This document shows, in pieces, positions 1-7,692 of a DNA stretch of 51,883 nucleotides. Below the pieces are notes generated by a model. The model worked only from the letters and a program-made list of their open reading frames with translations. It was not told where the DNA came from and searched no databases. Made by a program: the position numbers and the translations under genes. The DNA is from Clostridium sp. CAG:169 (lineage in GTDB: Bacteria > Bacillota > Clostridia > Oscillospirales > Ruminococcaceae). The DNA is taken from positions 29,610-81,492 of the forward strand of contig FR880304.1 of assembly GCA_000435195.1 (NCBI GenBank). The letters are read 5' to 3'. Position 1 is the first letter of the stretch; every line of letters starts with the position of its first letter.

Positions 1-637
1 CATCAGACGCAGACTTTGTAAAGCCGTTGAAGCCGCTGCTCTGGATAATGGCAGGATAATCCACATAGGCGTAGTCCATATCCACATTACCACTGATGCC
101 GTCAACAGAGCCCTTGGAAGAATACTGCCAGATGCCGTAGTCGCCCTTATAGGAACACTTGCTGGCATACTGCGCTACCCAGTGAGCGTAGGGCGTGAGC
201 TTGGAGTCGTCCATGCGTTCTTTGAAGCCGGAAACAGCGGAGCCATAGATCCCGACGAAGTAACCGGCATCTTCCATAGTTTCACAGAAAGCAATGGTGG
301 CCTCAGTGATTCCGGCTTTGGCAGAAGCGGGCTGTGCCTCGTTATCCATATAGACCGGATATTCCAGCTGCTTGCCCTTCAGGATTTGCAGGAAGCGCTC
401 AGCGTCTGCTTTTCCGGCGGCAGCAGTCACGCAGTCCTTTCCGACATAGTAATAAGCACCGATTGGGATACCGGCAGCCTTCGCACCTTTGTAATTTGCT
501 TCCCATTTGCTGTCCGTATAAAAACCGGCATCGGAGCCGCCAGCCTTGATGATGGCAAACTCGATACCGGCCTTTTTGACCTTATTCCAGTCAATGGTTC
601 CCTGCCAATGACTGACGTCGATTCCTTTTCTCGTCAT
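1..637 (-). CDS. GH25 endolysin (lysozyme), C-terminus cut by window edge
   Basis: Peptidoglycan muramidase that would degrade the host wall at lysis after holin opens the membrane. Translating the minus strand from the ATG at 637 gives an open frame to the window edge. It begins MTRKGIDVSHWQG, the hallmark start of glycoside hydrolase family 25, and continues with FAIIKAGG, IGAYYYVG, a YMDNEA segment carrying the acidic pair expected in the active site, and GIWQYSS followed by VDMDYA near the end of the catalytic domain. A strong GAGGAGG site precedes the start. It follows the holin with one base between genes. About 212 residues are visible; any C-terminal wall-binding domain lies outside the window. 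Confidence 0.93.
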   Translation of the reverse strand, partial: MTRKGIDVSHWQGTIDWNKVKKAGIEFAIIKAGGSDAGFYTDSKWEANYKGAKAAGIPIGAYYYVGKDCVTAAAGKADAERFLQILKGKQLEYPVYMDNEAQPASAKAGITEATIAFCETMEDAGYFVGIYGSAVSGFKERMDDSKLTPYAHWVAQYASKCSYKGDYGIWQYSSKGSVDGISGNVDMDYAYVDYPAIIQSSGFNGFTKSASD

Positions 638-638
638 A

Positions 639-1052
639 TTATTTTTCCTCCTCATCGTGACGGTCGTGGAGCTGCTCCAAGACCTCCTTTAATTTCTCCG
701 GTACCGGCAGGCCGAGATGTGCTGCGTTCTCCGTCAGTGACAGGCCTTCATTGGACAGGTAGAAGAAGATGATCGCCGTGCGGAGCACTCCCGGATGGCC
801 GAGTACCTGAACATCAATGACGTTTCCGATGCCTACCAGCAGGAAGATCAGCACCTTGCGGCAGATTCCCTTAAAGCCGACCTCGCTTGAGAGCTTTTTG
901 TCTACGATGGCACACATGATGCCGGTAAGGTAGTCGCAGGTCACAAAGATCACCAGAGCAATCAAGAGTCCGTCACAGCCGCCAAGGAAATAGCCAAGCC
1001 AGCCTCCGACGGCGGCAAATACCAGTTGGATCGTGTTCCAGAATTCTTTCAT
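639..1052 (-). CDS. Phage holin, TcdE/phage_holin_4 family
   Basis: Small membrane protein (137 aa) that permeabilises the cytoplasmic membrane to release the adjacent endolysin. Hydrophobic segments are visible at about residues 8-25, 28-48 and 65-85, and the family signature CDYLTGI sits at about residues 39-45, typical of the toxin secretion/phage lysis holin family of Firmicutes. The C-terminal tail is charged (HDRHDEEEK), as usual for holins. An AAAGGAGGG site lies before the ATG. The gene is one base upstream of the GH25 lysin, giving the classic lysis cassette. Confidence 0.92.
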   Translation of the reverse strand: MKEFWNTIQLVFAAVGGWLGYFLGGCDGLLIALVIFVTCDYLTGIMCAIVDKKLSSEVGFKGICRKVLIFLLVGIGNVIDVQVLGHPGVLRTAIIFFYLSNEGLSLTENAAHLGLPVPEKLKEVLEQLHDRHDEEEK

Positions 1053-1070
1053 GAGAAAATCCCTCCTTTA

Positions 1071-1107
1071 TGCAAAATAAAAGCCGCCTGCATTTTGCAG
1101 ACAGCCT
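1071..1107 (-). terminator. Terminator-like hairpin between GH18 gene and holin
   Basis: On the minus strand a roughly 12-bp stem (arms AGGCTGTCTGCA and TGCAGGCGGCTT, with some G-U pairs) and a tiny A-rich loop are followed by TTATTTTGC. It lies after the stop of the GH18 gene and directly ahead of the holin ribosome binding site, so it could reduce read-through into the lysis cassette. Confidence 0.6.
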
Positions 1108-1131
1108 CGTGAACTGTATCCGTGTATGAAG

Positions 1132-3603
1132 TTATATCTGTTTTGGCAGTGCCTCCCAGAGCCGCATATCCTCCTGTCCCAGCGACCACATGGCAAAGCC
1201 TCTCACTCCCCAGCGGTAGGCCGCTTCGTTTGCCCAGTAAACGAGCGAGTCCACATCCTGATAGTAGAGGATGGAAAAGCCGTCTGCGTCTCCGAGAAAG
1301 AGCCTTGCTATCCAAATGTCGATATCCTTTGGCGTGATGGTCACCGTATAATCGTTCCCACAGGTCAGGGCAAGCTCATGGGAGTGGTAGAATTCATAAT
1401 CCAGCGAAATACTCTCGCTGCGTGTCGCATCCTCCTCGATATCCGAGGTCAACGTAAACACCTGAAATTCCGTATCCCACGTGGCGTTCGACCGGCTGAT
1501 CCTGCCATACTGCGTAACTGTGCCGTCCGGGAAGGTAACATCAAAGCGTTCGTATGGCTCGTAAGTCCACGCATCGCCAAGGCGGAGCAGCTCGCAGACC
1601 GTCCGGTTATCTGATCGGTATCCGGCATAGCCTCCGGAAAAGCCGCTGACCGTAGCGGTGAAGCGAAGCGTATAGGAAGAACCGGAATAGACACGCACCT
1701 TGTTTCCACGGATACGCAACTCGACCGTGTACATGGATGGATCGGTACGCAGGTCTGCATTTGCCGTTCGCTCTATGGTCTGACTGTAGCTGCCAAGGAG
1801 CGTGCTGCCGTTATAAAGCTCCACAGCCTGAGAATCATAATTCAGGCAGCAGAACAGATCACCACAGAATACTCCGGCTTTGCCACTTCCTGTCACAGGA
1901 AAAGCCAGCCTTGCCCGCAGGTGAATATCGGAAAAACCATCGTATCGCCATGCGAGCTTTCCGGAGCCGTCAAGCTGGGAGTAAACGCGGCTTTCGGAAT
2001 ATTCATCCTCGCGCCATACAGTCCAAGAGCCTGAAAGCGTCGTCCAGTAGTTTGTTTGCAGCACACCGTAGTCCCGGAAATCCTCATACCAGATAAGGGC
2101 AGAGTCCGGCTTTCGCCTCAGCATTTCGCAGGTGAGCTTGAAAGCTCTGTCCGGCTGACACTCGTTGCCGTCCACGTCGATAAAGTGGCGTGGAGAGAGC
2201 GTAAAGGTCGCAGTGCCCGCAGAGGGAGCCTCCGAAAAGCTGCTGCAAACACGGTAGCCATAAAACTGTACGCCTTTTACATCCACGGATATCACGATGG
2301 TGTGCGTACCGGCAGATAGTGAAATGTTGCTGGCGAGCGTCGTCCAGAAGGTGCTTCTCCAATATGGCCACCAGAGCCTGCTTTCCGTAAAATGCGTCGT
2401 GTTGCCGTCAATCGAAACATAGATGCCGTTTTTATCCCAGAAGGGATAACAGAGGCGGATGGCGATGTCGTAAGTTCCGGCGCTTGATACGGAAAAGGTA
2501 TATGTGGCAGAGCCAGCGTCACCGAGAGTGGCTACAGCGTTTTCAAAGGATACGATGCCGGAGTAGGAGCTTGTCGTTCCATCCGCATCCACATAAATGG
2601 TGCCGAACTCTGTGTGTTGCTCTTTGCTGTAAGCGGTCAGGTAATGCCGCCTGTTATAGGTTCCGTTCATCAAAGGATACTCATAGCTTGTGGCGTCCCT
2701 GCCTTCCATGAAGTCGTAGACCTGCGGAAGCGCCCAAGGCACCATATCATAATCATCCCAATATGCGAGGATCGGGATGAAGGGCTGTGGAGGAGCATCG
2801 TCTGTAAAGTTATATTTCCCGGTCATCCAGTTCTTTGCCGCATAGTAGGTGTTTGACGTGCCGCGATAGGTTTTACCGAGGTTTGCAGGAAGGTCATAAA
2901 TCTGCCAGTTCCATCCGTATGCAGGAAGGCCGAAGAATATCTTCTCCGGATTCATGACTGTGACCGCATAGTCGTAAATGCCCTCCAGCCAGTCCCTTGG
3001 AGAGACGGCTCCGGGAGCAGAGCCTGCCCACGCCATGCCATAGCTCATGATGGCCGCCGTATCGCAGTAAGCATTGAGGTCGCCGTAAACGCACCAGTTT
3101 TCACCTCCGACCGAGCCGTTGATGGAATTCATACCCGGCAGGCAGATGTTTATGAGTTTGCTGTTATCATAGCCTTTTACTGTGTTATAGATATTCCGAA
3201 ACATTGCCGTGGAGGCAGCGTGCGTGGAATACCCGTCGCCCTTCTCAAGGTCAATGTCGATGCCGTCGCACCACGGGTATTTTTCCATAATGCGGACGAT
3301 CTCCGAAAGGAAGGTGTCCTGAGCACCGTCGGTGTTATCCCGGAGAGCTGCAAAGATACTGTTCGTGCCATCATTGGATATCGTCAGGAGCCATTTGATA
3401 TGCGGCCATCTATTGATGTAGGTCAGCATATTGGAAATGGCCACGCCGCTTTCCGTAATGATACCGGTGCGCGATACCTTAAAAGAAAAGAGACCTACCT
3501 GCGAGAGGCGGTCTCCATATGCGGCAAGTGCCTGATACATTCTGGAATTGCCCATGAATGTCCAGACCATGCATTTGCGGCCTTTCAAATAATCATAGCT
3601 CAT
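1132..3603 (-). CDS. Virion-associated GH18-family protein with inserted carbohydrate-binding modules
   Basis: 823 aa. Residues 1-300 form most of a GH18 TIM barrel: the catalytic DxxDxDxE motif reads DGIDIDLE at 113-120, with AIMSYGMAW and FFGLPAYGWNW as later strands. The last barrel strand (GVRGFAMWSLGQED, about 799-812) appears only at the extreme C-terminus. Between them, about residues 330-770, lie a CBM6/35-like beta-sandwich (about 340-455) and a LamG/DUF1080-like module (about 500-680). The product probably sits at the tail tip and binds or cleaves a cell-surface glycan or peptidoglycan; substrate cannot be told. It overlaps the upstream gene by ATGA, implying translational coupling, and lies between the tail genes and the holin. 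GH18 confidence is high, module names moderate. Confidence 0.85.
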   Translation of the reverse strand: MSYDYLKGRKCMVWTFMGNSRMYQALAAYGDRLSQVGLFSFKVSRTGIITESGVAISNMLTYINRWPHIKWLLTISNDGTNSIFAALRDNTDGAQDTFLSEIVRIMEKYPWCDGIDIDLEKGDGYSTHAASTAMFRNIYNTVKGYDNSKLINICLPGMNSINGSVGGENWCVYGDLNAYCDTAAIMSYGMAWAGSAPGAVSPRDWLEGIYDYAVTVMNPEKIFFGLPAYGWNWQIYDLPANLGKTYRGTSNTYYAAKNWMTGKYNFTDDAPPQPFIPILAYWDDYDMVPWALPQVYDFMEGRDATSYEYPLMNGTYNRRHYLTAYSKEQHTEFGTIYVDADGTTSSYSGIVSFENAVATLGDAGSATYTFSVSSAGTYDIAIRLCYPFWDKNGIYVSIDGNTTHFTESRLWWPYWRSTFWTTLASNISLSAGTHTIVISVDVKGVQFYGYRVCSSFSEAPSAGTATFTLSPRHFIDVDGNECQPDRAFKLTCEMLRRKPDSALIWYEDFRDYGVLQTNYWTTLSGSWTVWREDEYSESRVYSQLDGSGKLAWRYDGFSDIHLRARLAFPVTGSGKAGVFCGDLFCCLNYDSQAVELYNGSTLLGSYSQTIERTANADLRTDPSMYTVELRIRGNKVRVYSGSSYTLRFTATVSGFSGGYAGYRSDNRTVCELLRLGDAWTYEPYERFDVTFPDGTVTQYGRISRSNATWDTEFQVFTLTSDIEEDATRSESISLDYEFYHSHELALTCGNDYTVTITPKDIDIWIARLFLGDADGFSILYYQDVDSLVYWANEAAYRWGVRGFAMWSLGQEDMRLWEALPKQI

Positions 3604-4178
3604 AGGGCATCACCTCCGTCCTGCATTTCCTGAAACTCAACATAGATGCGTGCAGACTTTTTATCTGCCACAGTAATCGGGTGCTTGCTGTCACCGGCAG
3701 CAGAGTATTGGAAAAAGCCGTCCTTGGATGTTGCAGAGCCGTTCTTCAGGCACTCCCTTGTAGAGGCAAAAAGGTCAAATTCATCACCGGCAGCAGCCGC
3801 TGCTTTGAAAGTTGCCTTATGAGCACCTTCACCCAGCGTAAGCGATATACACCCGGCAGCCATCGCCTGAATCGGATAGACCTTGTAGTCAAGACCGGCA
3901 GCAGTGGTACCGAGATTGAGGATGACGCAGGTAGCAGCGGAGCGGACGATACCGTTATAAAACCTCTTTCCGTCTGTAGCATCATCGCCATCGTATTTTT
4001 CCAGAAACATTTCGGTGTTGATGACAAAGCCTGTGACTTTATCGCCTTCCTGCAGCATCAAGTCGGTAAACCAGACCGAACCGGTGCAATCTATGACGGT
4101 GGGCTTTACCGTGATGTTTACGACGCGCTTATCCTGTTTTTTTGTAATTGTCTCTGTAAAGCGTGTAAACTCCGGCAT
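3600..4178 (-). CDS. Phage virion protein, probable baseplate or tail-fibre component
   Basis: 192 aa, not assigned to a named family. Residues about 20-50 (ITVKPTVIDCTGSVWFTDLM) closely resemble the whole of the 63-aa product of the gene immediately upstream, so the two share a small module. The rest is Ala/Gly/Thr-rich beta-type sequence (AGDEFDLFASTRECLKNGS) typical of tail appendage proteins, with no signal peptide or membrane segment. It begins directly after the upstream stop (TAAATG) and overlaps the GH18 gene start by ATGA, so it is translated as part of the tail operon. The virion role is inferred from position only. Confidence 0.7.
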   Translation of the reverse strand: MPEFTRFTETITKKQDKRVVNITVKPTVIDCTGSVWFTDLMLQEGDKVTGFVINTEMFLEKYDGDDATDGKRFYNGIVRSAATCVILNLGTTAAGLDYKVYPIQAMAAGCISLTLGEGAHKATFKAAAAAGDEFDLFASTRECLKNGSATSKDGFFQYSAAGDSKHPITVADKKSARIYVEFQEMQDGGDAL

Positions 4179-4370
4179 TTATCCGTCCTCCGTCCATTGA
4201 ATTTCTGATACATGGCCTACCCAGCCGGTGGCGATGGAGCCGCCCTGTAGGAGCATATCTGTTATATATACAGTTCCAGTGCAGTCGGTCACGCATACCC
4301 GGATGGTGATCTTTGTGACGCGGCCATACTGAGGAGAGACATCCTGTGCCACGTGTGTAAATGAAGCCAT
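4179..4370 (-). CDS. Short phage tail-region protein sharing a module with the next gene
   Basis: 63 aa, no recognised family. The core ITIRVCVTDCTGTVYITDML matches the pattern hhDCTGxVxhTDhhLQxG also present near the N-terminus of the next product, suggesting duplication of a small beta-structured unit. A GAAGGAGGG site sits seven bases before the ATG. The gene is tightly packed between the 843-aa-class tail protein and the 192-aa protein, so it is most likely a virion or assembly component. Confidence 0.7.
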   Translation of the reverse strand: MASFTHVAQDVSPQYGRVTKITIRVCVTDCTGTVYITDMLLQGGSIATGWVGHVSEIQWTEDG

Positions 4371-4383
4371 AGAAATCCCTCCT

Positions 4384-6906
4384 TCAGATCAGGTCTATAA
4401 ATCGTGTTTCCGTTGTTCCGTCCTCGTATTCAAAGGTCACCTCAATGCCCACCTGTCCATTCGTACCTTTTGAGAGATTCTCAGAGGCAATCTGCGCCGA
4501 AAAGGTATAGCACTGCCGGTTGGCGGGCGTTATGGTCTGTGAAAGACTCTTTGTGGTATTCAGCGCACCTTCGCATTTGAAGGAAGCCGTGCCAGATACG
4601 CCATTATCTGCATCCACGGTAAATCCGGAGTTTTGCCAGTAGGTAAGACCGGAATCTGCTCTGGAATTACGTAGGTGATTAAACGGCACCAGATCCTTCA
4701 TTTCCTGACTGTCTATCAGATCGGTAGACTCCAGCGTATCGGCTGCGCTATCCCAGCGTGAGGAGGAATCGCCCAGCTCCCGGAGGGTAGTGGAAAGCTC
4801 CAGCACCGCATTCCAAGGCTCCTGCAGGTTGTATTCCCTGCGGACGATTCTGGTCTTTACAGACAGGTTCAGGTCATCATCCTTCACCATGACCGTATCG
4901 CCCAGCGCCCATGTTTCATGTTCATAGCCGGTCAATACTGACAGATCCATCGCCTTTAGCACATAGGAGATACGCGGAGAGGCATAGTCTGCAAGTCGCA
5001 TGTTGGCATATTCCAGCATCTGATATGGATTGGTGAAGTTCGAGCAATCCAGCGTAGCAATTCGTATTTCGGAAGTATAGGTCGTGTCCTGCACATATTC
5101 GTTGCCGCCATTGATCGAAGCAAAGGTCATGCCGTCCTTGCCATAGGCGTAAAGCCTTGTAATCAGGCTGGTCGTATCAATGACGCGTTGGATGGATTTC
5201 ATATTTTTCTTGTAGCAGAACAGTACGCCGGAATCCTCACCGGAGAAGGTTAGGAGCTTCACGATCCTGTTTGCGTTATCAAAAATCAGGTCGCCGCCGT
5301 GAATGTTCTGTACTGCACGCAAAATTGCCAGCGCGTTTTTCTCAGAGCAAGTCCAAGTACGCTTTGTGGAGACATTAACTGTGCCCACATCCCAGTCGGT
5401 ACCCTGCAGGGCATAAGCCATCGGCACATCAGCCGTGTCTGCGTTAAAGGTAATCTCGTCCTTTTTTACGGAGTAGGCAAGGTCATAGAATGCCGCTTCC
5501 GCATAGACCGTTGTGATGGCCTTGCCGCTTTCTTCCTTATCATCCGTAATCGTGCGGATACGATAGGTGTCGCTGACAATTCGCACGGTCTTTTCGTTAT
5601 CGATATAGGCGCGTTTGCTGTCCTGAAACGGCAGTTTAAATTCCAGCTCATCCACGCCGTTGATCTCACTGGTCACAATGATGTCATAGGCGTTATCCAG
5701 CACAGCTTCCACATTCCCGTCTGAGTCCAGAATGACCGGTCTTGCATAGCCAAGTTTGGTATAGAGCGGCTTTGGATTATCGTATAGGCTGATAGATGTC
5801 AGCGTAGGCGTCCTTGCTGCATTTGTGGTAGAGAGCGTGACGCGGTATTTAATATATTTCTTTGAAGGAGATTCCAGCTCGCCGTTTGCACCGACAGCCT
5901 GCCACTCAGTCCAAGTGGAGAGGTCATCTGAGGTAGCTGTTTCCACAAGTGAGATAGAGGTCTCTCCCGGAGAGTAATCTGCCTTAACAGAAACTCTGCC
6001 GTTACCAGTCACGCCACAGTCCCTTGCTGCAGTAATGAGCTGTCCGCTTGACGGATAGACAGAGTCTGTAGCTCGAAGCGTAACGACATCCGGTGTCGTC
6101 AGAGCGTCCACATCACCGGTCAGATCTGCACCGTTTGCGGAGAGCGATTCCAGAAAATATTCTGCAAGGTCATCGGCAGTTAGATCAGAATCACAGTCGA
6201 GGAACCAATCATCAAAGCCGCCTGCATACCAGTAGGAGTCTGCGTGCATTCCCCAGATGAGGTCAGCCACACAGCTACGGTTCAGCTCTCCGGTAAAGGT
6301 CAGCACACTTGACTGCCAAATCGTGCCGGAGCTCTTATCGCCAAGGATGTATTGCGCTGTCTTGGCATTTGGCTTAATCACGCATGCGATAAAATACCAG
6401 TAGCCGTTTAGCAAAGAGAATGATGGCGTTACAGACGTATCGAGGATCAGAGAACCGGAGGAGTTATACAGCATAATCCTCGGTTTTCCTCTGATCAGCG
6501 ACAGATAGAAAATCGGCTGCCCGGAACCGTAGCGGGTATTCAAGATCGGAGTATAGGTGTTGCCGACTGAATATGTCGTAGGCTTCATCCAGCCGCCGAC
6601 CACGATGGTTTCACCGAGGCTTGAGAAGATGCTGCCGTCATTTTCTACTTTCAGATAGGTTTTCTCCGATGAAGGATTATTGATGTTCATCTGAAAATAG
6701 CGACCGAAATTGCCTGTTTTCATATCTGCGGTTGTTCCGCTCCAGTTATGAATATATGCCTTGCGATCCTTCCCGGAGGAATCCGCCAGATAATCATCTG
6801 CATCCGGTTCGGACTCGTTAAAGCGCCAGAGATCGTCTGGAGCCCATGTAGCCGGGAATTCACCGGTGAAGGCATCTTGGGTATTCAATATATTTTTAAG
6901 AGCCAT
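4384..6906 (-). CDS. Phage tail protein (Tal/minor structural protein) with LamG-like N-terminus
   Basis: About 840 aa. Residues about 20-250 look like a concanavalin/LamG lectin fold (YWYFIACVIKP, GGFDDWFLDCD) and probably bind host glycans. The middle part (from about 385, LGYARPVILDSDGN) carries the siphovirus Tal/gp37-like hub region: INGVDELEFKLP, YRIRTI and GDTVMVKDDDLN are typical of this family. The C-terminus adds another beta-rich module. I place the start at the ATG at 6906 (MALKN); a GTG three codons earlier lies inside the GGAGGTG ribosome binding site. The gene follows the distal tail protein, where the tail hub/spike normally lies. Enzymatic activity cannot be seen. Confidence 0.85.
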   Translation of the reverse strand: MALKNILNTQDAFTGEFPATWAPDDLWRFNESEPDADDYLADSSGKDRKAYIHNWSGTTADMKTGNFGRYFQMNINNPSSEKTYLKVENDGSIFSSLGETIVVGGWMKPTTYSVGNTYTPILNTRYGSGQPIFYLSLIRGKPRIMLYNSSGSLILDTSVTPSFSLLNGYWYFIACVIKPNAKTAQYILGDKSSGTIWQSSVLTFTGELNRSCVADLIWGMHADSYWYAGGFDDWFLDCDSDLTADDLAEYFLESLSANGADLTGDVDALTTPDVVTLRATDSVYPSSGQLITAARDCGVTGNGRVSVKADYSPGETSISLVETATSDDLSTWTEWQAVGANGELESPSKKYIKYRVTLSTTNAARTPTLTSISLYDNPKPLYTKLGYARPVILDSDGNVEAVLDNAYDIIVTSEINGVDELEFKLPFQDSKRAYIDNEKTVRIVSDTYRIRTITDDKEESGKAITTVYAEAAFYDLAYSVKKDEITFNADTADVPMAYALQGTDWDVGTVNVSTKRTWTCSEKNALAILRAVQNIHGGDLIFDNANRIVKLLTFSGEDSGVLFCYKKNMKSIQRVIDTTSLITRLYAYGKDGMTFASINGGNEYVQDTTYTSEIRIATLDCSNFTNPYQMLEYANMRLADYASPRISYVLKAMDLSVLTGYEHETWALGDTVMVKDDDLNLSVKTRIVRREYNLQEPWNAVLELSTTLRELGDSSSRWDSAADTLESTDLIDSQEMKDLVPFNHLRNSRADSGLTYWQNSGFTVDADNGVSGTASFKCEGALNTTKSLSQTITPANRQCYTFSAQIASENLSKGTNGQVGIEVTFEYEDGTTETRFIDLI

Positions 6907-6911
6907 GCGAA

Positions 6912-7691
6912 TCACCTCCAGCGGCTTCGGGCTTGAATGTTCAGTTCCGTAAATGTTGTACTTGTACCGACTGCAGCAATCACGATGGTGTTATCTCCCG
7001 TATTTAAGACCGGGAAATTCAGCTCCGACAAAAGCGGGAGACCGTTTCGGAGGGTTTCTCCATTAGAATCAACTACTTTTGCCGTCATCAGATCGGAGTC
7101 AATAATCAATGTTTCTCCGGCGGCAAGCCGTCCAATGATCTGAAGCTCGCTGCCGTTTGTGGTTATGGAGATATACGAGTCCGTCCCGGAAGGAATTACA
7201 CCCGTTAAGGAGTAGACCGGGTAGGACTCGATATTCCCAAGAGCGCGAGACGCGGTAAAGGTTCCGGTTTCCGCAAAATCAAAGGTCTCGTCTGATATGG
7301 CATAGCCATAAGGGTCTGGGCAGAAAAATTCCAGATCAAAGGTGCAGGAATTACGGACTGCCCGGTCAAAGGAGAATCCGGACGTAAGCCTTGCTTCATA
7401 CACTCGTCCCGGTTCCTTGTCCAGAATGAGCTGGCAGAGGCCGTTGTCCGGATTCAGCCATTCGATAATATCGTCCTTTTTTGAAAGAAACTGTGCATCT
7501 GTACTTCCCGGAGGAATGAAGCAGGAAATCAGTATCTTTCGCTCGGATACCGTTTCTCCGAAATCAAATACGCCGTGCCGTCCGGGCATGGTGATCGTGT
7601 TGTTTCTAAGCTCCGGCATTCGGTATTCGTTTGTAATCCTTGTCGCAAGTCCCATAGATTGGGAGGTTGTTCCGTTAAATGAAAATCCCAT
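6912..7691 (-). CDS. Distal tail protein (Dit), siphovirus tail component
   Basis: 259 aa. Forms the hub ring that joins the tail tube to the baseplate. The N-terminus (MGFSFNGTTSQSMGL, MPGRHGVFDFGE, RKILISCFI) is characteristic of the phi3626 gp14/Dit N-terminal domain, and CTFDLEFFCPDPYGY marks the end of that domain, followed by a galectin-like C-terminal half. The gene starts one base after the tape measure stop, and its own end overlaps the ribosome binding site of the next gene, indicating coupled expression. Order tape measure, Dit, Tal is the standard siphovirus arrangement. Confidence 0.92.
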   Translation of the reverse strand: MGFSFNGTTSQSMGLATRITNEYRMPELRNNTITMPGRHGVFDFGETVSERKILISCFIPPGSTDAQFLSKKDDIIEWLNPDNGLCQLILDKEPGRVYEARLTSGFSFDRAVRNSCTFDLEFFCPDPYGYAISDETFDFAETGTFTASRALGNIESYPVYSLTGVIPSGTDSYISITTNGSELQIIGRLAAGETLIIDSDLMTAKVVDSNGETLRNGLPLLSELNFPVLNTGDNTIVIAAVGTSTTFTELNIQARSRWR

Positions 7692-7692
7692 G

